From Prauserella aidingensis (GTDB lineage Bacteria; Actinomycetota; Actinomycetes; Mycobacteriales; Pseudonocardiaceae), in the NCBI RefSeq assembly GCF_024171865.1, contig NZ_JAMTCN010000015.1, positions 1 to 64,000 of the forward strand: a DNA stretch of 64,000 nucleotides, in the 5' to 3' direction. The position numbers and the translations under genes are program-made. Of the stretch, positions 24,669-34,966 are shown piece by piece (position 1 is the stretch's first letter; the number at the start of each line of letters is the position of its first letter). A model generated the notes under the pieces. It saw only the letters and a program-made list of their open reading frames with translations. It ran no database searches and was not told the DNA's origin.

Positions 24669-25832
24669 TCAGCTCCCCGCCTGGCCCTGGAGCTTCGCGC
24701 GCAGGCGCAGGACCGCGCGCGTGTGCAGTTGGCTGACGCGGGACTCGGTCACGCCGAGGACCTTGCCGATCTCGGCGAGCGTCAGGCTCTCGAAGTAGTA
24801 GAGGCTGACGACGATGCGGTCCCGCTCGCTGAGCTGGGAGATGGCGTCAGCGAGCTGCTCGCGGTTGTCGCGGTCGACGAGCACCGCCGCGGGATCGACG
24901 GCGTCGTCGTCCGGCAGCGATTCGACGACCGAGTCGCTGTCCCGCCCCGCCGCGACGAGCGTTTCGAGCGCGACCACGCTGGTCAGGCGCAACTGGCCGT
25001 AGAGCTCGTGCAGTTCGTTCAGCGAAATGCCCAGCTCGGTGGCGACCTCGGCGTCCGTGGGTGTCCGGCCGAGCCGCGCACCGAGCCGCTCGAGGGTGCG
25101 CTCCACCTCGCGGGCCCGGCTCCGCACCACCCGCGGAACCCAGTCCTGGGAACGCAGGTCGTCGAGGATCGCACCGCGGATGCGCTGCATCGCGTACGTC
25201 TCGAACCGCAGGCCGCGATCCGGGTCGAACTTCTCGATCGCGTCGACCAGTCCGAAGATGCCCGACTGGATCAGGTCGGCGACGTCGACGTGTGTCGGCA
25301 GCCCCGTGCCGACCCGGCCTGCGACGTACTTGACCAGCGGGGCGTAGTGCAAGACCAGGCGATCGCGCACCCGCTGCGACGGTTCGGTGGCGAACTCGTG
25401 CCACAGCGCCTTGATGGCGGCGTCCGCCTCGGCGCGGCCGCCCCCGGAGCCGACACCGTCGCCGCCCGCCGCCGGGCTGGCGACGTCGGACGGCGTGCCT
25501 ACGGCCTGCGCCTCGACGGAAGCGGCGTCGGCGGACGTGGCCTCCCTGGACGTGGCCTTCGTGGACGTGGCGCCGGTGGCCGCGGCTCCGCTGCCGTGGT
25601 GGTCACCGTTGTCGTGGTGTTCACCGTTGTCGAGGTGGGCGCCGGACACGACGTCCTCGTCCGCTTGTGTGTCGGGACGGTCCTGGTCGGCCGGTGGTGC
25701 GTCGGCCGGCACATCGGCAACGGGCGCGTCGGCGGGTTCCCGGGTGGACGTCACGTACTCACCCGCCCTGCGCGCAACCGTATGGGCCGAAACTCCACCG
25801 GCGTCACCGGGCACGGGGGTGGGTTCGGTCAT
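24669..25832 (-). CDS. whiG: RNA polymerase sigma factor, WhiG/FliA family, with long N-terminal extension
   Basis: A 387-residue sigma-70 family group 3 factor. Regions: sigma2 about 140-225 ([54 protein letters not shown]), sigma3 about 235-300, sigma4 at the end ([35 protein letters not shown]). In Streptomyces WhiG starts sporulation of aerial hyphae. Here about 130 residues precede sigma2, rich in Asp, His, Ala, Ser and Thr with short AT-S/T repeats; family members are usually near 280 residues. The ATG at 25832 lies inside xerC, with AAGG seven bases upstream, giving a 29-base overlap. A start nearer sigma2 is possible. Confidence 0.88.
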   Translation of the reverse strand: MTEPTPVPGDAGGVSAHTVARRAGEYVTSTREPADAPVADVPADAPPADQDRPDTQADEDVVSGAHLDNGEHHDNGDHHGSGAAATGATSTKATSREATSADAASVEAQAVGTPSDVASPAAGGDGVGSGGGRAEADAAIKALWHEFATEPSQRVRDRLVLHYAPLVKYVAGRVGTGLPTHVDVADLIQSGIFGLVDAIEKFDPDRGLRFETYAMQRIRGAILDDLRSQDWVPRVVRSRAREVERTLERLGARLGRTPTDAEVATELGISLNELHELYGQLRLTSVVALETLVAAGRDSDSVVESLPDDDAVDPAAVLVDRDNREQLADAISQLSERDRIVVSLYYFESLTLAEIGKVLGVTESRVSQLHTRAVLRLRAKLQGQAGS

Positions 25833-26985
25833 GAATCGCCTTCAGCCGCTCGACGGTCACGTGCGTGTAGAGCTGCGTCGTGGACAGCGTAGCGTGACCG
25901 AGCAGTTCCTGAACGCTTCGCAAATCCGCTCCCCCCTCGAGCAGGTGCGTCGCCGCCGTGTGCCGCAGCCCGTGCGGACCCATGCCCGCCGCGCCGGGCA
26001 CCGACTCTACGGCGTCGTGCACCACGCGCCGCACCGTCCTCTGGTCGATCCGGCCACCGCGCGCACCGAGGAACAGTGCGGGGCCCGATGCCGCCGTGGC
26101 GAGCGCGCCCCGCCCCGTGTCGAGCCAGGACCGCAACGCCCGCTCGGCGGGAAGCCCGAACGGGACCATCCGCTCCTTGGACCCTTTGCCGAAGACCCGC
26201 ACGAGCCTGCTGTCGAGGTCGACGTCGTCCACGTCGACGGCGCACAACTCGGCGACCCGCGTCCCTGTCGCGTACAGCATCTCCACCAGTGCGTGGTCGC
26301 GGAGTGCGACCGGATCCTCCTGCTGCGCACCCGACGCGGACGCGCCCAGCACGTCGGCGGCCTGCTCCTGCCGTAACACCCCGGGCAGCCGGCGGTGCGG
26401 TTTCGGCGCCGCCAGCCGCAGTCCGGGGTCGACCGCCAGTAGCCCGCGGTCGACGGCCCACGCGGTGAACGTCCTCGCCGAGGCGGACCGGCGGGCGAGT
26501 GTGGTGCGGCTGTGGCCCTCGGCCCGCTGCTGCGCGAGCCAGGCCCGCAGCACCTCGATGTCGAGGCCGCCCAGCCCGTTGACGGCGTTGTCCGCAGCGC
26601 CGGCCGCAACGTCCGGGCCGTGCGCGTCCCCCGCGGCGCCTGCGGCGGAGCCGTGTGCGTCGGCCTCGGAACCATCGGCGCCGCACTCACGGGTGGGTTC
26701 CTCGTTCCCCGCGCCACGGTCACGTCCGGCGTCCGCGAAACCGTCGCCGTCGCCGTCGGAGTCCTCCATCTCCCTCCGGTGGAGAAACGCGACCATCGAC
26801 ACGATGTCGCCGACGTACGCGCGCACCGTGTGGACCGACAGTCCGCGTTCGGACGCCAGGTGCCGCTCGTAGTCGTCGACGACGGCCGCGGCGCGCGCCG
26901 GTAGCCGCTCACGCAGTCGGCGCAGGTCCGTACGCCGACCGGCGGTGCCCGCGGTCCGTCGCCCACGCGCGGTCGAAGAACTCAT
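25804..26985 (-). CDS. xerC: Tyrosine recombinase XerC, with low-complexity insertion
   Basis: A 393-residue tyrosine recombinase of the chromosome-dimer resolution type that acts at dif with XerD. Catalytic residues are R243 (GTRVAEL), K267 (GKGSKER), H338 and R341 ([12 protein letters not shown]), H364 ([11 protein letters not shown]) and nucleophile Y373 (QLYTHV). The N-terminal SAM-like domain is split by an insertion at about residues 73-139 rich in Gly, Asp, Ala and His; XerC is normally about 300 residues. The insertion keeps the frame. The 3' end overlaps whiG. Its place beside dprA and whiG matches actinobacterial gene order. Confidence 0.9.
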   Translation of the reverse strand: MSSSTARGRRTAGTAGRRTDLRRLRERLPARAAAVVDDYERHLASERGLSVHTVRAYVGDIVSMVAFLHRREMEDSDGDGDGFADAGRDRGAGNEEPTRECGADGSEADAHGSAAGAAGDAHGPDVAAGAADNAVNGLGGLDIEVLRAWLAQQRAEGHSRTTLARRSASARTFTAWAVDRGLLAVDPGLRLAAPKPHRRLPGVLRQEQAADVLGASASGAQQEDPVALRDHALVEMLYATGTRVAELCAVDVDDVDLDSRLVRVFGKGSKERMVPFGLPAERALRSWLDTGRGALATAASGPALFLGARGGRIDQRTVRRVVHDAVESVPGAAGMGPHGLRHTAATHLLEGGADLRSVQELLGHATLSTTQLYTHVTVERLKAIHDRTHPRAR

Positions 26986-27052
26986 GCCGCTGACGCTGGG
27001 CCACGCCACGAACGGGGTCAAGCATCGCCACACCTCGATGATCAAGCTGCAA

Positions 27053-28300
27053 TCAGCGGCTGCGCGGGTGGCTCTCCCCTTTTCCTGCCACACGGCCGGA
27101 CGACTTCACCCGATCAGGTACACCTGCGGCGAGTCGCCACCCGGTCTCGCACCGTTCGGCCAAGCCGGACAGCTCCAGTTCCGGCAGCACCGCCCGGACC
27201 CGGGCCAGCGGTACACCCGACTCCTCGGCGACCTCGTCGGGAGAACGACCCCGCCTCTCCCCCAGCGCCTCGTGCACCCGCAGGGCCTGTGGGCCCAGGT
27301 CGTCGGTCGGTCTGCGGGGCCGCGGCGCGGACGGGTCGGCCCGGGGCTCGCCCAGCCGTCCCACGGTGTCGAGCACATCGGAGACCGACCCCACCAAGGT
27401 CGCGTACGCATCACGGATCAGGTCGTGACAGCCGACCGACGTCGCGGAGCCGACGGGCCCGGGAACCGCCATGACGACCTTCCCGAGCGCCCCCGCCGTC
27501 GACGACGTGTTGCGGGCGCCGCTGCGCTTGCCCGCTTCGACGACGACCGTTCCCGCGGTGAGTGCCGCGAGCAGTCGGTTCCGGACGAGGAACCGGTGGC
27601 GCGCGGGCGGCGCACCCGGCGGGTACTCGCTGACCACCGCGCCCCGTTCGGCGACCCGGTTGAGCAGTCCGACGTGGCCCGCCGGATATCCCGCATCGAG
27701 TCCGCAGCCCAGCACCGCCACCGTCGGGCCTCCCGCGGCCAGCGCTCCACGGTGGGCGGCACCGTCGATCCCGTAGGCCGCACCCGAGAACACGCCGATC
27801 CCCTCGGTCACGAGACCGTGGGCGAGCTCCGCCGCGGTGTGCTCGCCGTACTCGGTCGCCGCTCTCGCACCGACCACGGCCACCGCGCCGTCGACCGCCT
27901 CGTCGAGACGTGCCGTGCCCCGTACCCACAACGCCAGCGGCGGCGCCACGCCCTCGGCCCCGCGGCCGGTCGCCACGTCGAGCGACAGCAGCGGCCACGC
28001 GGGCCACTCGTCGTCCTCGGGAGTCAGGAGGCGGTAGCCGGCCTCCTCGGCCCTCGCGAAGTCCCGTTCCGATCGGTCCGTGCCCCGTCGCGCCTCCGTC
28101 TCCTGCGCAACCGGATCGGGCACCGCACCGCGACGGACCCGCTCGGCCGCCTCCACCGGGCCGTACCTCGCGACGAAGGCCACGAGCGCGGGTGCGGGCG
28201 GTTCGGCGGCGCCGAGCAGATAGGCGCGGGCACGGTGCACAGGGTCGTCGGCGCCGGTCTCCGTGTGCGGTCCGGCATCGACGCTGCGTCGGTCGCTCAC
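27053..28300 (-). CDS. dprA: DNA-processing protein DprA
   Basis: A 415-residue DprA/Smf protein that in competent bacteria loads RecA onto incoming single-stranded DNA. The Rossmann-like core shows [46 protein letters not shown], and the RF-like signature [14 protein letters not shown] followed by [16 protein letters not shown]-terminal winged-helix-like domain (residues about 345-395) ends the protein. The start overlaps the comM stop by four bases. Natural competence is not established in this group, so the role may be in general recombination. Confidence 0.92.
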   Translation of the reverse strand: MSDRRSVDAGPHTETGADDPVHRARAYLLGAAEPPAPALVAFVARYGPVEAAERVRRGAVPDPVAQETEARRGTDRSERDFARAEEAGYRLLTPEDDEWPAWPLLSLDVATGRGAEGVAPPLALWVRGTARLDEAVDGAVAVVGARAATEYGEHTAAELAHGLVTEGIGVFSGAAYGIDGAAHRGALAAGGPTVAVLGCGLDAGYPAGHVGLLNRVAERGAVVSEYPPGAPPARHRFLVRNRLLAALTAGTVVVEAGKRSGARNTSSTAGALGKVVMAVPGPVGSATSVGCHDLIRDAYATLVGSVSDVLDTVGRLGEPRADPSAPRPRRPTDDLGPQALRVHEALGERRGRSPDEVAEESGVPLARVRAVLPELELSGLAERCETGWRLAAGVPDRVKSSGRVAGKGESHPRSR

Positions 28301-29808
28301 GCCGCCCTCCTGTCCCGGAACTCGAGGGCCGCCGCGACGTGGTCAGCGGTCGGCTCGTCGGCCTCGTCCAGGTCCGAGAGCGTCCACGCGATGCGTAGGC
28401 ACCTGTCCGCTCCGCGCGCCGTGATCGCCCCCCGGTTCAGCCCGCGGTCGAGCAGCCGGGTCGCCTCGGCGGGCAGTGCGAATTCACGGCGGAGTACCGG
28501 ACCCGGCACCTCGGCGTTGGTCTGCCACCCGTGACCCGACCAGCGCTTCGCCGCGCGTTCGCGCGCGGCGACGACCCGTTCACGCACCCGCGCTGTCGGC
28601 TCGGGCTGCTGCTCGCCCGCCACGTTCATCGCCGTGGCGGGGCGCATCCGCACGCGCAGGTCGACCCGATCCAGCAGCGGACCCGACAGTTTCGCCAGGT
28701 AGCGGCGCCGTGCCGCCGGGCTGCACCGGCACTCCGTTTCCCGCGGGGGCGCGCACGGACACGTGTTCGTGGCCAGCACCAGCTGGAACCGCGCGGGGTA
28801 ACGCACCGAACCGCGCGACCGGGCGATCCGCACCTCGCCCTCCTCGAGCACGGTGCGGAGCGCGTCGAGGCGTTCACCGCCGTACTCCGCGGCTTCGTCG
28901 AGGAACAGCACACCTCGGTGCGCCTTGCTGATCGCGCCCGGTGCCGCGATCCCCGTTCCGCCACCGATCAGCGCGGCCACCGAGATCGAATGATGGGGCG
29001 CGACGAACGGCGGCACCCGCACCAGCGGCGAATCCCGTTCCAGGGACCCGTCGACCGAGTGCACCGCGGTGACCTCGAGGGCCTCGTCGTCACCGAGGTC
29101 CGGCAACAACCCCGGCAGGCGCATGGCCAGCATGCTCTTCCCGACCCCCGGCGATCCGGTCATCAGCAGGTTGTGCCCACCCGCCGCCGCGACCTCCAGC
29201 GCCCAGCGTGCCTCCGGTTGTCCGACGACGTCGGCCAGGTCCGACTGCTCGGGCCGCGGGTGTTCGCGTTCCGGTTCGGCCTCGGCCAGCCGGCCCTCGT
29301 CGCACAACCAGGCGATGACGTCGCCGAGGCGTTCGGCCCCGACGACGTCGATCCCGCCGACCAGCGAACCTTCGGCCAGCGATTCGAGCGCGACCACAGC
29401 CCGGCGGTAACCGGCCTTCCGCGCCGCCAGCAACGCGGGCAGCACACCGCGCACCGGGCGGACCCTGCCGTCGAGCGCGAGCTCCCCCAGCAGCACGGTG
29501 CCCAGCAGTTTGGGGCTCGGCACCGCGCCCGACGCGGCGAGCACGGCAGCCGCGATCCCCAGGTCGTAACCGGAGCCGTCCTTCGGCAGGTCGGCCGGGG
29601 ACAAACCGAGTGTCACATTGCTGTCGGGCCAGCGCTGCCCACTGTTGCGGACGGCCGCCCGCACCCGGTCCTTGGCCTCGCGCAGGCCCGCGTCCGGCAA
29701 CCCCACGAGCTTCGTTCCCGGCAGTCCGGCACCGATGTCGGCCTCGATCTCCACCGGTCGCCCCTCGATGCCGATGAGCGCGACCGACCAGGCACGTGCG
29801 AGCGGCAT
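28297..29808 (-). CDS. comM: Mg-chelatase-like AAA+ ATPase, ComM/YifB family
   Basis: A 503-residue protein with an N-terminal Lon-like S5-fold domain (MPLARAWSVALIGIEG, LVGLPDAGLREAKDRVRAAV) and an AAA+ module with Walker A GSPGVGKSMLA, Walker B GVLFLDEAAEY and a Cys-rich finger in TNTCPCAPPRETECRCSP. ComM is a hexameric helicase that drives branch migration during integration of transformed DNA. The ATG at 29808 shares one base with the yraN stop, and its own stop overlaps dprA, so yraN-comM-dprA form a tight operon. Confidence 0.93.
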   Translation of the reverse strand: MPLARAWSVALIGIEGRPVEIEADIGAGLPGTKLVGLPDAGLREAKDRVRAAVRNSGQRWPDSNVTLGLSPADLPKDGSGYDLGIAAAVLAASGAVPSPKLLGTVLLGELALDGRVRPVRGVLPALLAARKAGYRRAVVALESLAEGSLVGGIDVVGAERLGDVIAWLCDEGRLAEAEPEREHPRPEQSDLADVVGQPEARWALEVAAAGGHNLLMTGSPGVGKSMLAMRLPGLLPDLGDDEALEVTAVHSVDGSLERDSPLVRVPPFVAPHHSISVAALIGGGTGIAAPGAISKAHRGVLFLDEAAEYGGERLDALRTVLEEGEVRIARSRGSVRYPARFQLVLATNTCPCAPPRETECRCSPAARRRYLAKLSGPLLDRVDLRVRMRPATAMNVAGEQQPEPTARVRERVVAARERAAKRWSGHGWQTNAEVPGPVLRREFALPAEATRLLDRGLNRGAITARGADRCLRIAWTLSDLDEADEPTADHVAAALEFRDRRAA

Positions 29809-30215
29809 CAGAACGCTCCCGGGATGTGCCGGACCGTCGGTTCGCCGCCCGGAGGACAGTCCACGGACAGCACGTCGAACCTGATCGGGCACCAGCCCAC
29901 CTGGAACGCCGACAGCCACCGCGACGTGACCCGGCGGATCCGCGCCTGCTTGTCCTCGGTGACCGCCTCGGCCGGCTCGCCGAACCGGCGGCCGGACCGG
30001 GTCTTGACCTCGCACACGACCAGCGTCGAGCGATCGGTCGCGACGATGTCGAGCTCGCCTTCACGGCATCGCCAGTTGCGGCTCAGCACGATCAGGCCGC
30101 GCTCGGTCAGATGTCGCACCGCCAGGTCCTCACCCCGGCGCCCCAGATCGAGGTGGGATCGTCTGCCTCGTGCCCGGGAACCTCCGTTCCCGGGGTCGCG
30201 CACCGTGATGCTCAC
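29808..30215 (-). CDS. yraN: UPF0102 family endonuclease-like protein YraN
   Basis: A 135-residue protein with the PD-(D/E)XK-like layout of the UPF0102 family: LGRRGEDLAVRHL, then REGELDIVATDRSTLVVCEVKTR, with Glu and Asp in GELDIV and E-V-K in CEVKTR as the presumed metal site, and RFDVLSVD near the end. No confirmed function is known to me for actinobacterial members. The start is a GTG. It overlaps comM by one base. Confidence 0.9.
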   Translation of the reverse strand: MSITVRDPGNGGSRARGRRSHLDLGRRGEDLAVRHLTERGLIVLSRNWRCREGELDIVATDRSTLVVCEVKTRSGRRFGEPAEAVTEDKQARIRRVTSRWLSAFQVGWCPIRFDVLSVDCPPGGEPTVRHIPGAF

Positions 30216-30438
30216 TCGCGTTCACCCCCGTGGTCCGTGGCCGGCACTCACCGGCCTCGCACCCACCTTCACCGGGGCGCCGTCGTCACGGCAGAGGGTT
30301 TCCGCGAAGTTGTGGACAACCGGGGCGATGTGGACAACCCGCCCGACCGGGAGAGTCGTCCCCCGGCGTCGTCGGGGGTCCGTGCTAGGCAGCCGCCCGC
30401 GCGGGGCGGTGTGCCCGCGGAGCCGCCGCGTACGGGTG
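30216..30438. other. Intergenic region, DUF2469 gene to yraN
   Basis: This 223-base gap holds no supported gene. It likely carries the promoter for yraN-comM-dprA. I see no clear hairpin with a T run. Confidence 0.4.
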
Positions 30439-30762
30439 TCAGCCGCCGAACGGGCCTTCCTCGGGCAGCCGCAACTCGGGCTTCTCGAGCTCCTCGACGT
30501 TCACGTCCTTGAAGGTGATCACGCGGACGCTCTTGACGAAGCGGGCCGGGCGGTACATGTCCCACACCCACGCGTCCGACATGCGCACCTCGAAATACAC
30601 CTCGCCGCCGCTGTCACGCACCTGCACGTCGACGGAGTTGGCCAGGTAGAACCGCCGCTCGGTCTCCACGACGTACGAGAACTGCCCGACGATGTCGCGG
30701 TACTCCCGGTACAGCGACAGTTCCATCTCGGTCTCGTACTTCTCGAGATCCTCTGCGCTCAT
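30439..30762 (-). CDS. DUF2469 family protein (107 aa)
   Basis: A 107-residue protein conserved in actinobacteria, starting MSAEDLEKYETEMELSLYREY and continuing YVVETERRFYLANSVDVQV and EVYFEVRMSDAWVWDMYRP. A GAGGAG ribosome binding site lies upstream of the ATG. The function is unknown. The fixed position between rnhB and yraN in actinobacteria suggests a conserved role. The frame upstream of this ATG is long but is antisense to rnhB's 3' spacer and not family-like. Confidence 0.88.
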   Translation of the reverse strand: MSAEDLEKYETEMELSLYREYRDIVGQFSYVVETERRFYLANSVDVQVRDSGGEVYFEVRMSDAWVWDMYRPARFVKSVRVITFKDVNVEELEKPELRLPEEGPFGG

Positions 30763-30860
30763 CTGCTCCTCGCAAGCCTTGCAGCCGGTCGGTGGCGAAC
30801 AACCATTGTGACACCCGAACGCCGCGACTGGAGAGCAGTCGGGCGGCGCCGGTTTTCGCC

Positions 30861-31580
30861 TCACCCGGTGGGAACGTCGAACAGTGCTTCCTGGTTGTCG
30901 ACGGTGGGGCCCGGCTTCGCCTGGAGCGCTGCCGCGGTCAACAGCACCGGATGCGGCGGGTGCAGGTCGTGTGCCTTCGCAGCGACGGCGACGTTCGTGT
31001 ACGACCAGCGGTGCGCCGGGCAGGGGCCGTGGGCCGTGAGCGCCTCGCCGTGGTCGGTCGTCGTGTAGCCCTTGTGCACGTCGAAGCCGTACTGCGGGTA
31101 CTCGCCGTGCAGGTCGGCCATGATCCGGTCGCGCGTGACCTTGGCCAGTACCGATGCCGCCGCCACACACGCCGCCACCCGGTCCCCCTTGATCACGGGC
31201 ACGCTCGGCGCGGGCAGTCCGGGCACGCCGAAGCCGTCGATCAGCACGTAACCCGGCGCCACCTGCAGGCGCGTCACCGCCCTGCGCATGCCTTCGATGT
31301 TGGTGACGTGGATACCGCGGGCGTCCACCTCGTCGGGCGGAACGACGACGATCGAGTAGGCGACCGCGCGGCGGACGACCCGCTCGTACACGCGTTCCCG
31401 GGCCGCCGCCGTCAACAGCTTCGAATCGGTCAGCTCCGAGAGGCGCGAGGAGTCACCGGGCCGCAACACGCACGCGGCCACGACCAGCGGTCCCGCGCAG
31501 GCGCCACGGCCCGCCTCGTCGACGCCCGCCACGGGGCCCAGGCCGCGGCGATCCAGTGCGCCCTGCAGCGCCCACGGCAT
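30861..31580 (-). CDS. rnhB: Ribonuclease HII
   Basis: A 239-residue RNase HII that cleaves RNA in RNA-DNA hybrids and single ribonucleotides in DNA. The D-E-D active-site pattern begins with [15 protein letters not shown] (residues about 19-33) and YVLIDGF, with [12 protein letters not shown] and [13 protein letters not shown] following. The ATG at 31580 begins [19 protein letters not shown]; upstream sequence is non-coding-like. It lies 163 bases downstream of lepB. Confidence 0.94.
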   Translation of the reverse strand: MPWALQGALDRRGLGPVAGVDEAGRGACAGPLVVAACVLRPGDSSRLSELTDSKLLTAAARERVYERVVRRAVAYSIVVVPPDEVDARGIHVTNIEGMRRAVTRLQVAPGYVLIDGFGVPGLPAPSVPVIKGDRVAACVAAASVLAKVTRDRIMADLHGEYPQYGFDVHKGYTTTDHGEALTAHGPCPAHRWSYTNVAVAAKAHDLHPPHPVLLTAAALQAKPGPTVDNQEALFDVPTG

Positions 31581-31743
31581 CGCACCGCGAATGATCGCCC
31601 GTGGGGGCCGCGGACCCGCCGACGACAGCAGCGACCGCTTCCTCGACCGCCTCGTGGCCGGCGAGGACGTGGCGGCGGGGGACGCCGCTGCCGTGGAACG
31701 GTTCGACTCGGGCACGGGGACGCTCCAGCACTCGTCCGCCGGG

Positions 31744-32736
31744 TCAGCGGTCGCGGCGCAGCGCCCCGCCCACGGCGGTGCCGACACGGCGGCCCGTCGC
31801 GAGCACCGGCCACGCCGCCAGGGCGCCTGCAGCGAGCGGGATGCCCTGTTGCCAGGCGGGTGCGCTCATGGCCTCGGCCTGCTGCTCCTGCGGATTCTCC
31901 GCGTGGATGATTCCCCACCGGGACGGCGGCAGGACGATCAGCCGCGCCTTGCCGATGACGTTGTCCACGGGGACCGCGCCGGAGGCGCCGCCACCATCGT
32001 TGTGGTAACGGGAGTCGGCCGAGTTGTTCCGGTTGTCGCCCATGACCCAGACGTACCCCTCGGGCACGGTGACCTGGTCGAACGAGGCCTGTGGACGGCC
32101 TCCCTCGAGATGCAGGTACGGCTCGTCGAGGGGTTCGCCGTCCACCAGGACCCGGTTCTGCTCGTCGCAGCATTCGACGGTCTGCCCGCCGGTCGCGATG
32201 ACCCGCTTGACGAAGTCACGCTCGTCGGGCGGGGCGAGCCCGAAGGCGGAGCCGACCATCTGGAAGAAGTCGGCCACGGCGTTGCCGCCGTCGTCGGCCA
32301 TGCCCGGCCCGACCCACGAAGCTGGGCCACGGAACACCACGACCTCGCCCGGGTCGGGGTCCGAGAAGTCGTAGACCAACTTGTCGACCAGGATCCGGTC
32401 GGGTGTGCAGCCGGGGCAGCCGTGCAGCGTGTGCTCCATCGAGCCCGACGGGATCATGTAGACCCGCGCGAAGAACTGCTGGATGACGAAGGCGAGCACC
32501 AGTGCGATCCCGATCAGGATCGGGAGTTCCTTCCAGAACGACCGCTGCTTCTTCGCCTTGCCCTTGCTCCGCCCGCTGCGGGGTGGCCCACTCACGCCGT
32601 CGGCGGCCTGCGCCTTCTCGCCACTCTCCTCGGACGAGTCGGACCCGTCGGTCGGCGTTTCGAACGGGTTCTTCCGCTCGTCGTCCGGGTTGTCCGGCTC
32701 GTCCTGGGGGGCGTTTGAAGGCACAGGCTCGACCAC
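31744..32736 (-). CDS. lepB: Signal peptidase I
   Basis: A 330-residue membrane serine protease that removes signal peptides from exported proteins. The catalytic dyad is S99 (IPSGSME) and K177 (DFVKRVI). An acidic/basic cytoplasmic tail of about 66 residues precedes the single N-terminal membrane segment (about 71-91). Box [14 protein letters not shown] is present, and a second hydrophobic stretch lies near the C-terminus. Two Cys pairs (HGCPGC, VECC) might form a disulfide outside the membrane; this is inference. It follows rplS by 30 bases. Confidence 0.95.
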   Translation of the reverse strand: MVEPVPSNAPQDEPDNPDDERKNPFETPTDGSDSSEESGEKAQAADGVSGPPRSGRSKGKAKKQRSFWKELPILIGIALVLAFVIQQFFARVYMIPSGSMEHTLHGCPGCTPDRILVDKLVYDFSDPDPGEVVVFRGPASWVGPGMADDGGNAVADFFQMVGSAFGLAPPDERDFVKRVIATGGQTVECCDEQNRVLVDGEPLDEPYLHLEGGRPQASFDQVTVPEGYVWVMGDNRNNSADSRYHNDGGGASGAVPVDNVIGKARLIVLPPSRWGIIHAENPQEQQAEAMSAPAWQQGIPLAAGALAAWPVLATGRRVGTAVGGALRRDR

Positions 32737-32766
32737 GACGTCAGGCTACGGGAAGCTCCGGACCTA

Positions 32767-33123
32767 TCAGGAAGCGGCGGTCTCGCGGCGCTCCTTGATC
32801 TTGGCCGCCTTGCCGCGCAGGTTGCGGAGGTAGTAGAGCTTCGCCCGGCGGACGTCACCCTTCTTGGAGACCTCGATCTTGGCGATGTTCGGCGAGTGCA
32901 CCGGGAACGTGCGCTCCACGCCGATACCGAACGACATCTTGCGGACGGTGAACGTCTCGCGGATGCCGCCGCCCTGACGAGCGATCACGACGCCCTCGAA
33001 GACCTGGTTCCGCTCGCGGTTGCCCTCGATGACGCGGACGTGAACCTTGAGCGTGTCGCCCGGGCGGAAGTAGGGGATGTCGGAACGCAGCGACTCAGCG
33101 TCCAGCGCGTCCAGGGTGTTCAT
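32767..33123 (-). CDS. rplS: 50S ribosomal protein L19
   Basis: A 118-residue L19 protein of normal length. Signatures are [39 protein letters not shown] and the C-terminal [19 protein letters not shown]. The ATG at 33123 begins [17 protein letters not shown]; a start 14 codons upstream is open but lacks family similarity. A palindrome and a -10-like CATACT lie upstream, so rplS probably has its own promoter after trmD. Confidence 0.97.
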   Translation of the reverse strand: MNTLDALDAESLRSDIPYFRPGDTLKVHVRVIEGNRERNQVFEGVVIARQGGGIRETFTVRKMSFGIGVERTFPVHSPNIAKIEVSKKGDVRRAKLYYLRNLRGKAAKIKERRETAAS

Positions 33124-33217
33124 CTTCAGGTCCGTCCTCGTCCTTGTGGCAATGTGGCTTGACATGTCCGGGCGCGCACCGGCCTCACAGCGGGCGGCCC
33201 AGGAGTTCTCGGCAGCG

Positions 33218-33229
33218 CGTGTTCACACG
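33218..33229. promoter_or_regulatory. 12-bp palindrome in rplS leader
   Basis: CGTGT-TC-ACACG is a perfect palindrome about 95-106 bases upstream of rplS. On the minus strand it follows CATACTTGACC and TTGGCGCG. The order -10-like hexamer, TTGGCGC, TGTG-N2-CACA matches the rpsB leader. Confidence 0.4.
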
Positions 33230-33297
33230 TCGCGCCAACTGGTCAAGTATGGCATGAGGGATGTCCGCGCCGGACACGGGGCCGTCGACAGCCACCG

Positions 33298-34074
33298 TCA
33301 CGCCTGGTCGGGGCCCTGCCCGGCGCCGGGGCCACCGTCGTCGGCGCGGAGCTCGTCGAGGACCGCACGGTCGTGGGCGTCGAGGTCGTCGGCGAGCCGG
33401 TCGAGCAGCTCGGGGCGCCGGTGGAACGTACGCTCCAGGGCCTGGTCACGACGCCAACGGTCGATACGGGCGTGGTTGCCGGAGCGCAGCACGTCCGGCA
33501 CCGCCAGGTCACGCCACACCTCGGGACGCGTGAAGCTGGGCCCTTCCAGCAGTCCGTCGGAGAACGAGTCCTGCTCGGCGGAGACCGGATTGCCCAGCAC
33601 GCCCGGCAGCAGCCGGACCACGGCCTCGACCATGACCAGCACCGCGGCCTCGCCACCGACCAGCACGTAGTCGCCGATCGACACCTCGTCGACGGGCATC
33701 CTCCGCGCCGCGTCGTCGAACACGCGCTGGTCGATGCCCTCGTAACGGCCGCACGCGAAGACGAGGTGGTCCTCCTCGGCGTACTCGCGCGCCATCGCCT
33801 GGGTGAACGGCCTGCCGGCCGGCGTGGGCACGACCAGCCGGGACCGGTCGGTGCAGACGGCGTCGAGCGCCTCACCCCAGACCTGCGGCTTCATCACCAT
33901 GCCGGGACCGCCGCCGTACGGCGCGTCGTCGACGGCGCGGTGCACGTCGTAGGTCCAGTCCCGCAGGTCGTGCACGCCGATCTCGATCAGTCCGCGGTCG
34001 AGCGCCCTGCCCAGCAGTGCGGCTCGCAACGGCTGCAGGTACTCGGGGAAGATCGTGACGACGTCGAGTTTCAC
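33298..34074 (-). CDS. trmD: tRNA (guanine-N1)-methyltransferase (m1G37)
   Basis: A 258-residue SPOUT-class enzyme that methylates G37 of tRNAs with SAM to prevent frameshifting. Typical motifs are [31 protein letters not shown] and the trefoil-knot segment [19 protein letters not shown] with [10 protein letters not shown] before it. The C-terminal helical domain ends in an acidic Gly-rich tail. The order rpsP-khpA-rimM-trmD-rplS is standard. Confidence 0.97.
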   Translation of the reverse strand: MKLDVVTIFPEYLQPLRAALLGRALDRGLIEIGVHDLRDWTYDVHRAVDDAPYGGGPGMVMKPQVWGEALDAVCTDRSRLVVPTPAGRPFTQAMAREYAEEDHLVFACGRYEGIDQRVFDDAARRMPVDEVSIGDYVLVGGEAAVLVMVEAVVRLLPGVLGNPVSAEQDSFSDGLLEGPSFTRPEVWRDLAVPDVLRSGNHARIDRWRRDQALERTFHRRPELLDRLADDLDAHDRAVLDELRADDGGPGAGQGPDQA

Positions 34075-34144
34075 AACGGGAGCTTTCGGCGGTGTTCGTG
34101 GACGGGATCGGCCGCGGCAACGGAGTCGGGGGCCGGGGCGACCG

Positions 34145-34714
34145 TCATCGGGCGGACTGGTCCGGGTCGGCCGCGTCGTCGGGGGTTCCCGCGGTCTCGG
34201 CCGCGTCGTCGAGGAGACCGTCGGGCGGGTCCAGCACGACGCGTCCGCCCGCGACGTCGACCTCGGGCACGATCTCCCGCACGAACGGCACGAGCGCCTC
34301 GCCGCTGTCGCGGTCGAGGGAGAGCAGCTCGCCCCCCGGCGAGTGGACGACCTCGCGCACGGTTCCGACGACGGTGCCGTCGGTCAGTTCCGCACGCAGC
34401 CCTTCGAGTTCGTGGTCGTAGAACTCGTCGGGGTCGTCGATCGGCGGCAGTTCACGGGCTTCGGCGAGCAGCAACAGCCCACGTTGCCGTTCCGCCTCGG
34501 TGCGGTCCGGCACCTCCTCGAAACGCAGCAGCAGCCGCCCGCTGTGCCAACGGGCGGCTGCCACTGTGAGTCGAGTCGTGCGACCGTTGCGGGACTTGCC
34601 GGTCAGTACCGCACCTTCGGCGAAGCGCTCCTCGGGCGAGTCGGTCCGCACGTCCACGGCGAGTTCGCCGCGAATGCCGTGCGCTTTCGCGACCCGGCCG
34701 ACCACGACCTCCAC
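34145..34714 (-). CDS. rimM: 16S rRNA processing protein RimM
   Basis: A 189-residue 30S maturation factor. The N-terminal RimM barrel reads [20 protein letters not shown], and the PRC-barrel domain includes [18 protein letters not shown] and [12 protein letters not shown]. An acidic tail of about 25 residues follows the usual end. It binds S19 and is needed for processing of the 16S 3' domain. It lies between khpA (12 bases) and trmD. Confidence 0.94.
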   Translation of the reverse strand: MEVVVGRVAKAHGIRGELAVDVRTDSPEERFAEGAVLTGKSRNGRTTRLTVAAARWHSGRLLLRFEEVPDRTEAERQRGLLLLAEARELPPIDDPDEFYDHELEGLRAELTDGTVVGTVREVVHSPGGELLSLDRDSGEALVPFVREIVPEVDVAGGRVVLDPPDGLLDDAAETAGTPDDAADPDQSAR

Positions 34715-34726
34715 GGTGATGTCCGT

Positions 34727-34966
34727 TCAGCGGTCGGTGTCGATGACGTCGACGCGGATGCCCTTGCCGCCGACGGAGTTCATCACGGTGCGCAGCGACG
34801 TCGCGGTCCGCCCGCTGCGGCCAATCACCTTGCCGAGGTCGTCCGGGTGGACGTGGACCTCGAGCGTGCGACCGCGGCGGGTGCTGACCAGGTCGACGCG
34901 GACATCGTCGGGGTTGTCGACGATGCCGCGGACCAGGTGCTCGAGCGAGTCGGCGAGGAAGCTCAC
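34727..34966 (-). CDS. khpA: KH-domain RNA-binding protein KhpA
   Basis: A 79-residue single KH-domain protein, beginning [21 protein letters not shown] with the RNA-binding loop [16 protein letters not shown] (residues about 45-60). KhpA forms RNA-binding dimers, in some bacteria with KhpB. The start is GTG at 34966; GTGA overlaps the rpsP stop, so translation is coupled. In genomes like this it is always found in the rpsP operon. Confidence 0.93.
   Translation of the reverse strand: MSFLADSLEHLVRGIVDNPDDVRVDLVSTRRGRTLEVHVHPDDLGKVIGRSGRTATSLRTVMNSVGGKGIRVDVIDTDR

Noticed and set aside
28531-31068. An 845-codon open frame on the plus strand.
   Set aside because: It runs opposite comM, yraN, the DUF2469 gene and rnhB, all of which have clear motifs on the minus strand.
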